Shown: positions 26,265-38,746, numbered from the stretch's first letter. The stretch is 64,000 nt of DNA from Gemmatimonadota bacterium (GCA_009692115.1 SHZU01000002.1:186001-250000); one strand, 5' to 3'. Notes: a model not told the origin generated them from the sequence alone. Numbers and translations: made by a program.

Positions 26265-28190
26265 ATGAGTGACCTCCGATTGACGCTACCGGACGGATCG
26301 GTCCGGGCGTTGCCCACCGGCTCGACCGGCCTCGATTTGGCGCGGGCCATCGGACCCGGCCTCGCCAAGGCCGCGCTGGCCATTCGGCTGGACGGGCAGA
26401 TCGTCGATTTGAACCGTCCGATCGAGCAAGATGCCACGGTCTCGATCCTTACCGACAAAGACCCGGACGCCCTCGCCATGCTGCGGCATTCGGCGGCCCA
26501 TGTCCTGGCGACGGCGGTCCGAAAACTTTTCCCGACCGCTGGCATCGGGTTCGGTCCCTCGATCGACGATGGGTTCTATTACGACTTCGAAGTGCCCCGG
26601 CCGTTCACGCCCGAGGATCTTGTCACGATCGAGGCCGCCATGCGCGAGGTGGCGTCGGAGGACTACCCCTTTACCCGAGAGGTCGTCGACCGGAACGAAG
26701 CCAACACCCGATTTGCCGATGACGCCCTCAAGCTCGAGCGGATTTCGGAACTCGGTGACGACGAGACCATTACCATCTACACCGACGGCCCGTTCATCGA
26801 TCTCTGTCGCGGACCGCACGTACCCTCGACGGGCCGGCTCAAGCATTTCAAGCTGCTGACCACCGCCGGCGCCTATTGGCGGGGCGACGAACGGCGCCAG
26901 ATGCTCCAGCGGATCTACGGCACCGCCTGGTTCAAGAAGGACGACCTCGACCTCCATCTCCACCGCCTCGAGGAGTCGAAGAAGCGCGATCATCGGCGGG
27001 TGGGGCGGGAACTTGATCTGTTCATGTTCCACCAGTTTGCGCCTGGAGCGGCGTTCTGGACCGAGCGCGGCACCACGATGATCAATGTGTTGAACGACTA
27101 TTTGCGGGAGTTGCAGCGCGACGACTATCAGGAGATCCGGACCCCGCTGCTCTACAACAAGGGGCTCTGGGAAATCTCGGGGCATTGGGGCAAGTATCGC
27201 GAGAACATGTTTCTGGTGCTCGACAACGAGACCGGCGAGCATGATTTTTCGCTGAAGCCGATGAACTGTCCCTCGCACTATCTGATGTACGCGGCCAAGA
27301 AACATTCGTACCGGAACCTCCCGCTCCGTTTCAATACCTACGACGTGCTCCATCGGAACGAGGTCTCGGGAGCGCTGTCCGGCTTGACCCGGGTCCGGCA
27401 GTTCCAGCAGGACGACTGTCACATCTTCCTGATGGAAAGCCAAATTGCCGACGAGGTCCGCCGCCTGACCCAGTTCATCCTCGGGTACTACGAGACGTTC
27501 GGGTTGACCGCCACGCTCAAGTTTGCCACTCGGCCCGAAACCCGGGTCGGGAGTGATGAGATGTGGGACCGCGCGGAGGCCGCGCTCAAGGCGGCCCTCG
27601 ACGCCACCGGCCTCCCCTACGAACTCAAGGCGGGCGACGGTGCGTTCTACGGGCCGAAGATCGACTTCGACGTGTCCGACTCGATTGGCCGGAAGTGGCA
27701 GTTGGGGACGATTCAGTTGGACTACGCCGCGCCAGAGCGGTTCGATCTGACCTACACCGGCGATGACAACACGGCCCACCGGCCGGTAGTGATCCATCGG
27801 GCGGTCAGCGGATCGTTCGAACGGTTCATGGCGATCTTGATCGAGCACTTTGCCGGGGCGTTTCCGCTCTGGCTCGCGCCCGAACAGGTCCGGGTCGTTC
27901 CGATTTCCGATATCCAACGGGACGCGGCAGCCGCGATCACGAAGGAACTTCGGGCGGCCGGGATCCGGGCCGTCCTCGATGACGGCAACGACACCCTCAA
28001 TTACCGGATCCGGCAGGGCGAGCTTATGAAGGTGCCGTACCTGGCGGTGGTCGGGCAGCGCGAGGCCGAGGGCGGCACCGTGGCGGTTCGAACCCGGGGG
28101 GCGGGGAGCAAGCAGGATGTGATGACCGTCGCGGCTTTCAAGACGATGGTAACGGAGGCCATTCGAACCCGGGCCAAGGTGCCGGAATAG
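26265..28190 (+). CDS. thrS: Threonyl-tRNA synthetase
   Basis: Class II synthetase for tRNA(Thr), 641 residues. It starts with a TGS domain (MSDLRLTLPDGSVR), followed by the editing domain with RHSAAHVLATAV and the zinc/HxxxH editing site. The catalytic core shows PMNCPSHYLMYAAKK, LPLRFNTYDVLHRNE, RVRQFQQDDCHIF and a C-terminal anticodon-binding domain starting near LAPEQVRVVPIS. I selected the ATG at 26265 since the family begins with the TGS domain; an in-frame open region upstream overlaps another frame. Confidence 0.97.
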   Translation: MSDLRLTLPDGSVRALPTGSTGLDLARAIGPGLAKAALAIRLDGQIVDLNRPIEQDATVSILTDKDPDALAMLRHSAAHVLATAVRKLFPTAGIGFGPSIDDGFYYDFEVPRPFTPEDLVTIEAAMREVASEDYPFTREVVDRNEANTRFADDALKLERISELGDDETITIYTDGPFIDLCRGPHVPSTGRLKHFKLLTTAGAYWRGDERRQMLQRIYGTAWFKKDDLDLHLHRLEESKKRDHRRVGRELDLFMFHQFAPGAAFWTERGTTMINVLNDYLRELQRDDYQEIRTPLLYNKGLWEISGHWGKYRENMFLVLDNETGEHDFSLKPMNCPSHYLMYAAKKHSYRNLPLRFNTYDVLHRNEVSGALSGLTRVRQFQQDDCHIFLMESQIADEVRRLTQFILGYYETFGLTATLKFATRPETRVGSDEMWDRAEAALKAALDATGLPYELKAGDGAFYGPKIDFDVSDSIGRKWQLGTIQLDYAAPERFDLTYTGDDNTAHRPVVIHRAVSGSFERFMAILIEHFAGAFPLWLAPEQVRVVPISDIQRDAAAAITKELRAAGIRAVLDDGNDTLNYRIRQGELMKVPYLAVVGQREAEGGTVAVRTRGAGSKQDVMTVAAFKTMVTEAIRTRAKVPE

Positions 28191-28227
28191 CGTCTGCGAG
28201 ACGTTTCTCAAACCGATTGGATTTCTG

Positions 28228-29415
<1,188 letters not shown>

Positions 29416-29424
29416 GGCGGGCCG

Positions 29425-29820
29425 ATGGAACGACCGGCCGGCGCCGGGGCCCGGATCGGGGCGATCGGAATTACCGCCGTGATGTTCAGTCTTGCTCACG
29501 GGAACAATTCAGGCCTCACCACGCTCGGCCTTGGTAACATTGCCCTTGCCGGAGTGTTCCTGGGCCTTACGTTCTTCACCCGGGGCGGGCTCTGGACGGC
29601 CACCGGTGCGCATCTGGGTTGGAACCTGGCTTTGGCGGGACTCGCGGCGCCGGTCAGCGGGAATTCGTTCGACATTCCATGGATTGATTTCGAGCCCGGC
29701 ACTCCCGTCCGGCTCACTGGCGGAAACTTTGGACCTGAGGGCGGGTTGCTGGCGACCGGAGCGTTGTTGCTTGGCGTTCTGGTAGTTGGCCGGTGGCGGC
29801 GCTCAGAGGAGATGGTATGA
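29425..29820 (+). pseudogene. CPBP-family membrane protease lacking its N-terminal half
   Basis: A 131-residue frame ending four bases inside the next start (ATGA). It has the second CPBP/Abi motif VMFSLAHGNN (FxxxH type) and the third motif HLGWNLALA (HxxxN type). CPBP proteins normally begin with several membrane spans and an EExxxR motif, which would precede this region by about 30-60 residues. Here the open frame begins just nine bases after the intact thiolase gene, so that part is absent. The result is likely inactive. It might still be translated as a short membrane protein. Confidence 0.6.
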
Positions 29821-30659
29821 AACAGGCAGCGGTGATTGGCGCGGGGACGATGGGGAACGGGATTGCCCATGTCTTCGCCCAGTTTGGGTGGAGCGTGACC
29901 CTGATCGACGTGTCGCAGTCGGCGCTCGACAAAGCGCGGACGACGATCCAGGGCAATCTCGATCGTCAGGCCAAGAAGGGAGCCATTCCGGCTGACGCGC
30001 CGCCCCAGATTCTGGGCCGGATCCAAACCGCTACGGCCCTTGACGCGGCGGCGTCGGCGAACTTCGTGGTCGAGGCGGCCACCGAAAATCCGCCGGTGAA
30101 GTTCTCGTTGTTCGAGACGCTGGACCGGGTCTGCGCCGACGATGTGATTCTCGCCTCGAACACCAGTTCGATTTCGATTACCGAAATCGGGGCCCGGACC
30201 CGGCGGCCCGAGAACGTCATCGGAATGCACTTCATGAATCCGGTCCCGGTCATGCAGTTGGTCGAAATCATCCGCGGCCATGCCACCAGCGATGCGACCA
30301 CCAACGCGGTGCTCGCGATGGCGAAGGAACTCGGCAAGGTGCCGGTCGAGGTGCAGGATTATCCGGGGTTCGTGGCCAACCGGATTCTGATGCCAATGAT
30401 CAACGAAGCGATTTACACGGTGATGGAAGGTGTCGCCACGCCCGAATCGGTCGATACGGTCATGAAACTCGGGATGGCGCACCCGATGGGTCCGCTGGCC
30501 CTGGCCGATTTCATCGGCCTCGATGTCTGCCTTTCGATCCTGGACGTGATGCACAAGGGCTTGGGCGATCCGAAGTACCGGGCCTGTCCGCTGCTTCGCC
30601 GAATGGTGGCGGCGGGCCACTTGGGCCGGAAATCGGGGCGGGGGTTTTATAAGTACTAG
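29817..30659 (+). CDS. 3-hydroxybutyryl-CoA dehydrogenase
   Basis: A 280-residue NAD(P)-dependent enzyme. The N-terminal Rossmann motif AVIGAGTMGNGIAHVFA is clear, as are ILASNTSSISITEIG, the IGMHFMNPVPVM catalytic His region, and the terminal GPLALADFIGLDVCL. The ATG at 29817 overlaps the CPBP remnant stop; a start at 29793 would extend over that gene. It reduces acetoacetyl-CoA and pairs logically with the thiolase at 28228. Confidence 0.93.
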   Translation: MKQAAVIGAGTMGNGIAHVFAQFGWSVTLIDVSQSALDKARTTIQGNLDRQAKKGAIPADAPPQILGRIQTATALDAAASANFVVEAATENPPVKFSLFETLDRVCADDVILASNTSSISITEIGARTRRPENVIGMHFMNPVPVMQLVEIIRGHATSDATTNAVLAMAKELGKVPVEVQDYPGFVANRILMPMINEAIYTVMEGVATPESVDTVMKLGMAHPMGPLALADFIGLDVCLSILDVMHKGLGDPKYRACPLLRRMVAAGHLGRKSGRGFYKY

Positions 30660-30695
30660 GCACTCGGCACTCGGCTTACTGGGGTAGATTGAGGG
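30660..30695. repeat. GAGTGCC heptamer repeat copy
   Basis: Directly after the dehydrogenase stop, the sequence GGCACTCGGCACTCGGC is read on the minus strand as tandem GAGTGCC units (two full copies plus part). Related runs occur in the glyA 3' end and at 56466-56512. Confidence 0.5.
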
Positions 30696-31142
30696 ATGAT
30701 GCGAGAGAAGATTCCGGTGGGGGCCGATCATGCGGGGTTTGAGCTGAAGGAGCGGTTGGTTCAGGAGCTCTCGGCGCTCGGGTATGAGGCGGTGGACGTG
30801 GGGACCCACTCGGCGGCGTCGACCGACTATCCGGACTATGCCCACGTGGTGGCGGATCAAGTGGCGCGGGGGCAGGCCAAGCGAGGAGTGCTGCTCTGCG
30901 GCACCGGGCTCGGGATGTCGTACGCGGCCAATCGTCATCACGGCGTTCGGGCGGCGGTGGCCTGGACCCCGGAGATCGCCAAGCTGGCGCGCGAACATAA
31001 CGATGCGAATGTGCTGGTGTTGCCGGCTCGGTTTGTTACGACCGATGAAGGCATTGCCATCCTCAAGACCTGGCTCGCCACGCCCTTCGAGGGCGGCCGG
31101 CATCAGCGGCGGGTCGATAAGATCGAACCGGAGACGTCGTGA
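30696..31142 (+). CDS. rpiB: Ribose 5-phosphate isomerase B
   Basis: Interconverts ribose 5-phosphate and ribulose 5-phosphate. The 148-residue protein has GADHAGFELKERL, the GTHSAASTDYPDYAH segment, the catalytic Cys region LLCGTGLGMSYAANRHHGVRA and a terminal EHNDANVLVLPARF. This is the RpiB/LacA-LacB fold; RpiB is favoured by the Cys-Gly-Thr-Gly context. The stop is immediately followed by the glyA start at 31143. Confidence 0.93.
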   Translation: MMREKIPVGADHAGFELKERLVQELSALGYEAVDVGTHSAASTDYPDYAHVVADQVARGQAKRGVLLCGTGLGMSYAANRHHGVRAAVAWTPEIAKLAREHNDANVLVLPARFVTTDEGIAILKTWLATPFEGGRHQRRVDKIEPETS

Positions 31143-32429
31143 ATGCTTGATCACATCGCACCGCTTCGATCAGCGGATCCCGTCGTCTCGGGTCTCGTGG
31201 ACCAGGAGTTGTCCCGCCAACGCGAGGGGCTCGAGCTAATTGCCAGCGAAAACTTTGCCTCGCGGGCGGTCATCGATGCTATGGGAACCCCGCTGACCAA
31301 CAAGTACTCGGAAGGCTACCCGCGGAAGCGATACTACGGGGGCAACGAGGTCATCGACGTGGTCGAGCAGCTGGCCATTGACCGGGCCAAGCAACTGTTT
31401 GGCGCCGAGCACGCCAATGTGCAACCGCACGCTGGCGCCCAAGCGAACTTCGCCGCCTTCATGGCCGTGCTCCCCCCCGGGGGGCGGTTGCTCGCGATGT
31501 CGCTACCCCATGGCGGCCACCTGTCCCATGGGCACGGGGTCAACCACAGCGGTTCGATTTGGGCGGCCTCCCACTACGGGGTCAATCCGGACACCGGGCT
31601 GATCGAGATGGATCAGGTCCGGGCCCTCGCGCTGCGGGAGCTGCCGAAGCTGATCGTCTGCGGCGGGAGCGCCTATTCACGGATCCTCGACTTCAAGGCG
31701 TTCCGGGCCATCGCGGATGAGGTCGGGGCGACCCTGTTAGTCGATATGGCCCATTTCGCCGGCCTGGTGGCGGGCGGCGTCCACCCCTCGCCGGTGCCGC
31801 ACGCGCAAGTCGTAACGACTACCACCCACAAGACCCTCCGGGGTCCGCGCGGCGGGCTGATCCTGTCGATCGGGTCGCTGGCCAAGGCCATCGACAAGTC
31901 GGTGTTTCCCGGTACCCAGGGCGGTCCGCTCGAACACGTGATTGCCGCCAAGGCGGTCGCGTTCAGGGAAGCGCTCGATCCCGAATTCAAGGTCTACGCC
32001 GCCCAGGTCGTGGCCAATGCCAAGCGCTTGGCCACTGAGTTGATGGGCAGGGGATTCACGATTATCTCCGGCGGTACCGACACCCACGTCATGCTCGTCG
32101 ACGTCCGCGGCAAGAATGTCTCCGGCAAGCAAGCCGAAGAACTGCTCGGACGGGCCGGCATGACCGTCAACCGCAATACCATTCCAAACGATCCCGCCTC
32201 GCCGTTCGTGACCAGCGGCGTCCGGTTAGGCACCCCCGCCATGACGACCCGTGGCATGGGCGAGCCCGAGATGGCGACCATTGCCGGGATGATCGACGAA
32301 GTCCTCACCTCACCGGACGACACCACGATCCTCCGCGTCCGCCACCAGGTCCTGGAGCTGACCCACGGCTTCCCCCTCTATCAGCCCCGCCGAGTGCCGA
32401 GTGCCGAGCGCCGAGTGCCGAGCCCATGA
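31143..32429 (+). CDS. glyA: Serine hydroxymethyltransferase, with repeat-derived tail
   Basis: PLP enzyme that makes glycine and 5,10-methylene-tetrahydrofolate from serine. It has [41 protein letters not shown], and the PLP-lysine region [14 protein letters not shown]. The core ends, as is usual, near ELTHGFPLY. An extra tail ([13 protein letters not shown]) is encoded by tandem GAGTGCC repeats (32391-32425). The TGA overlaps the next ATG (32426-32429). The tail is probably neutral, but it shows the repeat inserting into a coding end. Confidence 0.96.
   Translation: MLDHIAPLRSADPVVSGLVDQELSRQREGLELIASENFASRAVIDAMGTPLTNKYSEGYPRKRYYGGNEVIDVVEQLAIDRAKQLFGAEHANVQPHAGAQANFAAFMAVLPPGGRLLAMSLPHGGHLSHGHGVNHSGSIWAASHYGVNPDTGLIEMDQVRALALRELPKLIVCGGSAYSRILDFKAFRAIADEVGATLLVDMAHFAGLVAGGVHPSPVPHAQVVTTTTHKTLRGPRGGLILSIGSLAKAIDKSVFPGTQGGPLEHVIAAKAVAFREALDPEFKVYAAQVVANAKRLATELMGRGFTIISGGTDTHVMLVDVRGKNVSGKQAEELLGRAGMTVNRNTIPNDPASPFVTSGVRLGTPAMTTRGMGEPEMATIAGMIDEVLTSPDDTTILRVRHQVLELTHGFPLYQPRRVPSAERRVPSP
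32391..32425. repeat. GAGTGCC tandem repeat inside the glyA 3' end
   Basis: At least four GAGTGCC/GAGCGCC units in tandem encode the last residues of glyA and run up to the next start codon. Related units occur at 30660 and 56466. Confidence 0.6.
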
Positions 32430-32851
32430 TCGAGATCCGGCTGGCCACCGACTTGTTGGCCAAGCTCAGGGCGAGGGAGAGCCACTACCACGAGAACGGC
32501 TACTTGTTCGTACTCGAGAGCATCGAGTATCTCCAGCGGCGGATGACCCTCCGGCGCCATGTCTCGGGTCCCGAACTCGCCCGGGCCTGTCGCGACCATG
32601 CCTTGGAGCAGTACGGCTTGGTAGCGAAGCAAGTCCTGTCCCATTGGGGTATCCGGCAGACCGAGGACCTCGGCAAGATCGTCTTCGCCTTGGTCGATGT
32701 CGGCCTCCTCACGACCCAGCCGGACGACCGGGTCCAGGACTTCGAGTCGGTCTTCGATTTCGATGAGGCGTTTTCCACCGGCTACGTCTGGATGGGAGTC
32801 GCCGGCGGTGGTCACCGGCCCAGGGTGGTCGACTCGATCGGGGACGGATGA
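32426..32851 (+). CDS. Minf_1886 family protein
   Basis: A 141-residue protein of the Minf_1886 family, first named in Verrucomicrobia and Planctomycetes. It matches the family pattern [54 protein letters not shown] and ending [10 protein letters not shown]. No function is established. There is no signal or membrane segment. The start overlaps the glyA stop, and the nnr gene follows after 17 bases. Confidence 0.8.
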   Translation: MIEIRLATDLLAKLRARESHYHENGYLFVLESIEYLQRRMTLRRHVSGPELARACRDHALEQYGLVAKQVLSHWGIRQTEDLGKIVFALVDVGLLTTQPDDRVQDFESVFDFDEAFSTGYVWMGVAGGGHRPRVVDSIGDG

Positions 32852-32868
32852 TCCTCCCGAACAGCTGA

Positions 32869-34422
32869 ATGCAGCCGCTTCCTGTTCTTACCTCGAGCCA
32901 GGCCCGTCACTGGGACGGCCTCACCGCCCAAGCCGGAATTCCTCCCGTTGCTTTGATGGAAAATGCCGGCCGCGCGGTCGCGGCGGTGATCACGACGCGG
33001 TTTCCGACGGCGCTGCGCCAAGGGACCGTGGTGGCCGTTGGCCCGGGCAACAACGGCGGTGACGGCTGGGTCGTGGCCCGCTCGCTCGCCGCGCTTGGAT
33101 TGCCGGTGTGGGTGGTGCCGATTGGGGGCAGTAGCTCCGAGCTCAATGCCCTCGAGGCGCGGCTCGCGATCGATGCCGGAGTCCGGCAACTGGAGCCCGA
33201 TGGCCCTTGGCCGGCGGCCGGACTCGTGGTCGATGCGATTCTCGGAACCGGGGCGCACGGCCGCCCCCGGCCGAATGTGGCCGCCTTGCTGGCCCGGCTT
33301 GGAGAGCTGGCCGTTCCGGTCGTGGCGGTGGACGGGCCGACCGGGCTTGATCTCGATACCGGCATTTCGCATGAGGTGCTTCGCGCGACCCTCACGATCA
33401 CCTTCGGCGGATATCGGCGCGGCCAATTGCTGGCCCGCGATGAGGTCGGCGATCTGGCGGTGGTTGATCTGGGTTTCGTGGCCCCTGCGGCCGAGTGGCC
33501 CCGCCTGTTCCTCGCCCGCGATGCGGCGCGGGCGATTCCGCTCCTGCCGGGCCACAGCCACAAGGGCGACCGAGGCCGGGTGGTAATCGTCGGTGGGCAC
33601 TCGGGCATGACCGGAGCGGTTCGGCTGGCGGCGCGGGCCGCGTTCGCGGCGGGCGCGGGGTTGGTGCATGTGGCGGCGCCGGCCGACTCGATTGCTGTGT
33701 TAGCGGCTGCCGAACCGGATCTCCAGACCACGATCTCAGACTTCGACTTGCTGTCGGAGGCCGCGGCGGCGTTGCTGGCCCGGGCCGACGCGGTAGTGAT
33801 TGGGCCCGGCCTTGGCCGGGCTCCGGGACGGGCCGCGTTTATCGCCGCGGTAGCGGCCGCGACCCGGGCTCCCCTCGTCGTCGATGCCGATGCCTTGATG
33901 GCGTTCGGGGGCAATCCGGCCGGCTTGGCTCAACTGGCGGAGGGCCGCGCGCTGGTAGCCACGCCCCATGCCGGTGAGTTCCGAGCCCTCTTTCCCGCCG
34001 AAGCGTCAGAACTCGGTGTCGATCCGTGGAGCGCCGCCGATGCCGCGGCCCACCGACTCGGCGCCGCCGTCTTGCTCAAGGGCGTTCCGACCATCGTCGC
34101 GATGCCGGGCCAAGCGCCGCTCACCATCGCGGCCGGGAATCCGGGTCTGGCCACCGGCGGCAGCGGCGACACCTTGGCCGGGATGATCGGCACCTGGCTT
34201 GGGCAGGGGGTCGACACCTGCGCGGCGGCGGCCGCCGGGGCGTTGGCGTTAGGCGATGCGGCCGACCTCGCGGCCCGCCGGTTCACCGCCCGGGCCATGC
34301 GCCCGATGGATGTGATTGCCGCGCTGCCCGACGTCTGGCGGCGGTGGGACCAGGTCCGGCGCGAGCCGGCCGCTCCGCTCGCGCCGATCCTGCACGAAAT
34401 GTCGGCTCCGGCCCGAACATGA
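32869..34422 (+). CDS. nnr: Bifunctional NAD(P)H-hydrate epimerase / ADP-dependent dehydratase
   Basis: Repairs hydrated NAD(P)H. The N-terminal epimerase domain has ALMENAGRAVA and VAVGPGNNGGDGWVVA, with the VVAVDGPTGLDLDTG segment. The C-terminal dehydratase domain starts near LLPGHSHKGDRGRV, with LVVDADALMAF, LVATPHAGEF and NPGLATGGSGDTLAGMIG (the kinase-like ATP/ADP motif). Length of 517 residues fits the fused enzyme. It overlaps thiL by four bases. Confidence 0.95.
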   Translation: MQPLPVLTSSQARHWDGLTAQAGIPPVALMENAGRAVAAVITTRFPTALRQGTVVAVGPGNNGGDGWVVARSLAALGLPVWVVPIGGSSSELNALEARLAIDAGVRQLEPDGPWPAAGLVVDAILGTGAHGRPRPNVAALLARLGELAVPVVAVDGPTGLDLDTGISHEVLRATLTITFGGYRRGQLLARDEVGDLAVVDLGFVAPAAEWPRLFLARDAARAIPLLPGHSHKGDRGRVVIVGGHSGMTGAVRLAARAAFAAGAGLVHVAAPADSIAVLAAAEPDLQTTISDFDLLSEAAAALLARADAVVIGPGLGRAPGRAAFIAAVAAATRAPLVVDADALMAFGGNPAGLAQLAEGRALVATPHAGEFRALFPAEASELGVDPWSAADAAAHRLGAAVLLKGVPTIVAMPGQAPLTIAAGNPGLATGGSGDTLAGMIGTWLGQGVDTCAAAAAGALALGDAADLAARRFTARAMRPMDVIAALPDVWRRWDQVRREPAAPLAPILHEMSAPART

Positions 34423-35348
34423 CGGCCGAGTGGACTCCGCTCGGTTCGGGTTTCGAGTTCGATCGGATTCGGGCCATTGCCACGGCGCTCGGCGGGGCAG
34501 GGCGGGGCTTGGGCGATGATTGCGCCTTCCTGCCCGGGGGTTGGTGCGTCAGCCTCGACGTCAGCGTCGAGGGGGTCCACTTCCGGCGCGAATGGCTCGA
34601 TCCCGCCGAGATCGGCTGGCGGGCGGCCATGGCGGCGTTGTCCGACCTGGCCGCCGTTGGGGCAACAGCCGAGGCGCTGCTGGTCGGCCTCGCGGCCCCG
34701 GGTGACGAACCGGCCGCGGTCATCGCGGCCATCATGGGCGGGGTGGGTGACGCGGCCCGTGAACTCGGCGCCTCGGTGGTGGGCGGCGACCTGACCCGGG
34801 CCCGGGACCTATCGCTCGCGGTCACGGTGCTCGGCCGGGCCGACCGCCCGGTGCGCCGCCGGGGGGCCCGGCCCGGCGACGGAATCTGGGTCACGGGTTC
34901 GTTAGGCGGTGCCCGGGCTGCCGTCGCGGAGTGGACGGCCGGCCGGCAACCCGAGGCCGGGCCGCGCCACCGGTTTGCCCGGCCCCAGGCCCGGATTGCC
35001 GAGGGTCGCCGGTTGGCCGAATTGGGCGCGACGGCCATGCTTGATCTTTCGGACGGCTTGGGCGGCGACCTCCGGCATCTGGCCGCCGCCAGTGAAGTTG
35101 GCCTGGCGGTGGAACTCGATCGACTGCCGCTGGCTGATGAGGTGGCCGCAGCGGCGCGCCAGGCCGGCCAGCCGCCGGAGGTCTTCGCTGCCATCGGGGG
35201 CGAGGACTTCGAACTCCTGGTCACGCTTCCGCCCGGAATCGACGCGGCGCCCCTGACCCGGATTGGGACCGTCACGCCGGGGCCCGGCGTCTCGACGACC
35301 TTGGCCGGGACCGAATGGACGTTGGCCGGCTACGATCATTTCCGATGA
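34419..35348 (+). CDS. thiL: Thiamine-monophosphate kinase
   Basis: Phosphorylates thiamine monophosphate to thiamine pyrophosphate. The 309-residue product starts at ATG 34419, overlapping the nnr stop; upstream in-frame sequence belongs to nnr. Signatures are GLGDDCAFLPGG, SLDVSVEGVHFRREW, MAALSDLAAVGATAEALLVGL and MLDLSDGLGGDLRHL. The terminal IGGEDFELLVTLP is also conserved. It overlaps the acyltransferase start by four bases. Confidence 0.94.
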   Translation: MTAEWTPLGSGFEFDRIRAIATALGGAGRGLGDDCAFLPGGWCVSLDVSVEGVHFRREWLDPAEIGWRAAMAALSDLAAVGATAEALLVGLAAPGDEPAAVIAAIMGGVGDAARELGASVVGGDLTRARDLSLAVTVLGRADRPVRRRGARPGDGIWVTGSLGGARAAVAEWTAGRQPEAGPRHRFARPQARIAEGRRLAELGATAMLDLSDGLGGDLRHLAAASEVGLAVELDRLPLADEVAAAARQAGQPPEVFAAIGGEDFELLVTLPPGIDAAPLTRIGTVTPGPGVSTTLAGTEWTLAGYDHFR

Positions 35349-36058
35349 TGGCCGCGCTCCGGTACCTGGCTGCGATCGGTGGCTATACGATTTGGCTCGG
35401 GACCCGAATCCTGGTCGCCGCGCTCGTCGGGGTCCGTCAGGTACCGGGCGGGTTCTACGACCGGATGCAGCATCGCTACGGCGACAAACTGCTGAAGAGC
35501 AGCCGGATTGCGGTCAAGGCGGAGGGACTCGACCGCCTCCTCCCGGGGCAGTCGGTTGTCTACATCGTCAACCACGTCTCCTGGGTGGACATCTGGATGC
35601 TCCTCGTCACGTTGCCGGGCACCACCCGGTTCGTGTTCAAGAAGGAGCTTTCCCGGATCCCGTTTCTCGGGCCGGCCATCAACGCGATGGGTCATGTGCC
35701 GCTTGACCGGGGCAATCGCGGCTCGGCGTTCGCCTCCTACGAGCGAGCGGCCCAACAGATTCGGGGCGGTACCTCGACCATCGTGTTCGCTGAAGGAACC
35801 CGGAGCGCCGACGGTCGGCTACTGGCGTTTAAGAAGGGGCCCTTCGTCCTGGCCATCGCGGCCGGGGTGCCGGTGGTCCCCGTGGTGTGCGAGGGCTCGT
35901 TTGAGCGGTTGCCCAAGGGCAGCATCTCGCCTCGGCCGGGCGTGGTCACCGTTCGAATCGGGACGCCAATCCCGACGACCGGCCTCCGGTACGATGACCG
36001 CGACCAGTTGGCCGATCAAACCCGCGCCGCGATGGTTGCCCTTGGCGCCCCGGAGTAA
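35345..36058 (+). CDS. 1-acyl-sn-glycerol-3-phosphate acyltransferase (PlsC-like)
   Basis: A 237-residue membrane-associated acyltransferase that makes phosphatidic acid. An N-terminal hydrophobic segment is followed by the catalytic NHVSWVDIW (H-x4-D) and VFKKELSRIPFLG. The glycerol-phosphate binding motif is VFAEGTRSADG, and VPVVPVVCEGS closes the domain. Start at ATG 35345 overlaps the thiL stop. The last gene of this run; a hairpin-like sequence follows. Confidence 0.9.
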   Translation: MMAALRYLAAIGGYTIWLGTRILVAALVGVRQVPGGFYDRMQHRYGDKLLKSSRIAVKAEGLDRLLPGQSVVYIVNHVSWVDIWMLLVTLPGTTRFVFKKELSRIPFLGPAINAMGHVPLDRGNRGSAFASYERAAQQIRGGTSTIVFAEGTRSADGRLLAFKKGPFVLAIAAGVPVVPVVCEGSFERLPKGSISPRPGVVTVRIGTPIPTTGLRYDDRDQLADQTRAAMVALGAPE

Positions 36059-36080
36059 GGGGCGGTTGTGTCGGCCCCTT
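36057..36080 (+). terminator. Candidate terminator-like hairpin
   Basis: AAGGGGC and GCCCCTT form a perfect 7-base stem with a 10-base loop immediately at the plsC stop and before eno. There is no U-rich tract, so an intrinsic terminator is uncertain. Confidence 0.3.
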
Positions 36081-36116
36081 CTGCTCGCCTATTCTTGACC
36101 TATTCCTCAACCCTAG

Positions 36117-37693
<1,577 letters not shown>

Positions 37694-37729
37694 CCGGGGT
37701 ACGGCCGGGGCGCTAGGATTGGCGCCCCT

Positions 37730-37803
37730 GGCAGGGTAGCTCAGGTGGTTAGAGCACGGCACTCATAATGCCGGGGTCGCGGGTTCGAGTCCCGCCCCTG
37801 CTA
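37730..37803 (+). tRNA. tRNA-Met (elongator), anticodon CAU
   Basis: A 74-base cloverleaf: acceptor GGCAGGG with CCCTGCT (one G-U closing pair), D-arm GTAGCTCAGGTGGTTAGAGC, anticodon loop CTCATAA giving CAT, and T-arm GCGGGTTCGAGTCCCGC. The D-arm and anticodon context match elongator tRNA-Met better than initiator or the lysidine-modified Ile tRNA. CCA is not encoded. Confidence 0.95.
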
Positions 37804-37865
37804 TCATCGGAAAATTCGCCGGGGGCGTTGCTGGCAAACTCGTCCCCATCCGAAGTAGTGGCCCC

Positions 37866-38678
37866 ATGATCTGGCGAACTGTGATCCAAATGACATCGGC
37901 CCTGGTGGCCCTGGGGTGCGGCTCGACCGACGTCGAGTCCGTACCGGACACCGCCTCCACGGCCGCCGGCCTTCAGGCGGCCAAGTGGGGATCCAACGTC
38001 ACGATCTCATTCGAGAACGGGTCGGTGCGCTACCGGTCCAACGGGATTCCCAATCACGCCCGGCAGGCCGAGTACGCGGTGCCGAACGGCGGGGGCCGGG
38101 TACCAAACGCCATGACGGCCATTGCCGCCCCGGACCCGACCGTGGCGCAGAACTATGATTTCCGGATTCCGACGACGCCGCGGAAGGCCGCCCGCCCGAC
38201 CTCCACCAGTCTCGGTACCATCGGGGTGATGATCTCGGGTGCGGCGCTTTTCAACCCCTACGAGGGCGACGGCGTGACCGTCGCGACCGCCTCGAACTTC
38301 ACGGTCAAGAACGCGGCAGGGCAGGACGTGGCGTTTCTCGATGCCTGTAACGGCCACCCGACGCCGATGGGGTCGTATCACTACCACGCGCTGCCGCCCT
38401 GTGTGACCGCGGTCGTCGACGGGGCGGGTGGCCCCTCCCATTTGATCGGGATCGCCTTCGACGGCTATCCGATCTACGGCGACCGGGACCTGACCGGCCG
38501 GCAGCTGACCGCCGGCGATCTCGACCAGTGCAGCGGAATCACCAGCCCGACGCCTGAGTTTCCCGAGGGGATTTACCACTATGTCCTGCTGAACGCCGCG
38601 AACGCCACGTCCTCGATTCGGTGCTTTTCCGGTGAGGTGACGATGAGCGTGGCGCCGATGCCGGGGATGCACCCCTGA
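37866..38678 (+). CDS. YHYH-domain lipoprotein
   Basis: A 270-residue exported protein. The signal has a lipobox (LVALGCGS, Cys about residue 18). The YHYH domain is visible as a central CNGHPTPMGSYHYHALP followed by GIAFDGYPIYGDRD and ending FPEGIYHYVLLN. YHYH proteins are of uncertain function and the histidines may bind metal. It is preceded by tRNA-Met and followed by a short gap before the convergent DoxX gene. Confidence 0.85.
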   Translation: MIWRTVIQMTSALVALGCGSTDVESVPDTASTAAGLQAAKWGSNVTISFENGSVRYRSNGIPNHARQAEYAVPNGGGRVPNAMTAIAAPDPTVAQNYDFRIPTTPRKAARPTSTSLGTIGVMISGAALFNPYEGDGVTVATASNFTVKNAAGQDVAFLDACNGHPTPMGSYHYHALPPCVTAVVDGAGGPSHLIGIAFDGYPIYGDRDLTGRQLTAGDLDQCSGITSPTPEFPEGIYHYVLLNAANATSSIRCFSGEVTMSVAPMPGMHP

Positions 38679-38746
38679 TCGTCAGGTCCACATTACGGGA
38701 ATGCGGTATGGCTCCAGCTGACCTTGATGGGCGAACTTGGTTGGGG

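Noticed and set aside
29496-31154. A 552-residue antisense frame over acyl-CoA genes and rpiB
   Set aside because: Lies entirely opposite well-identified genes with low-complexity content.
30660-32425. CRISPR-like array from the heptamer units
   Set aside because: Units are only 7 bases in direct tandem without spacers, and no cas genes are seen.
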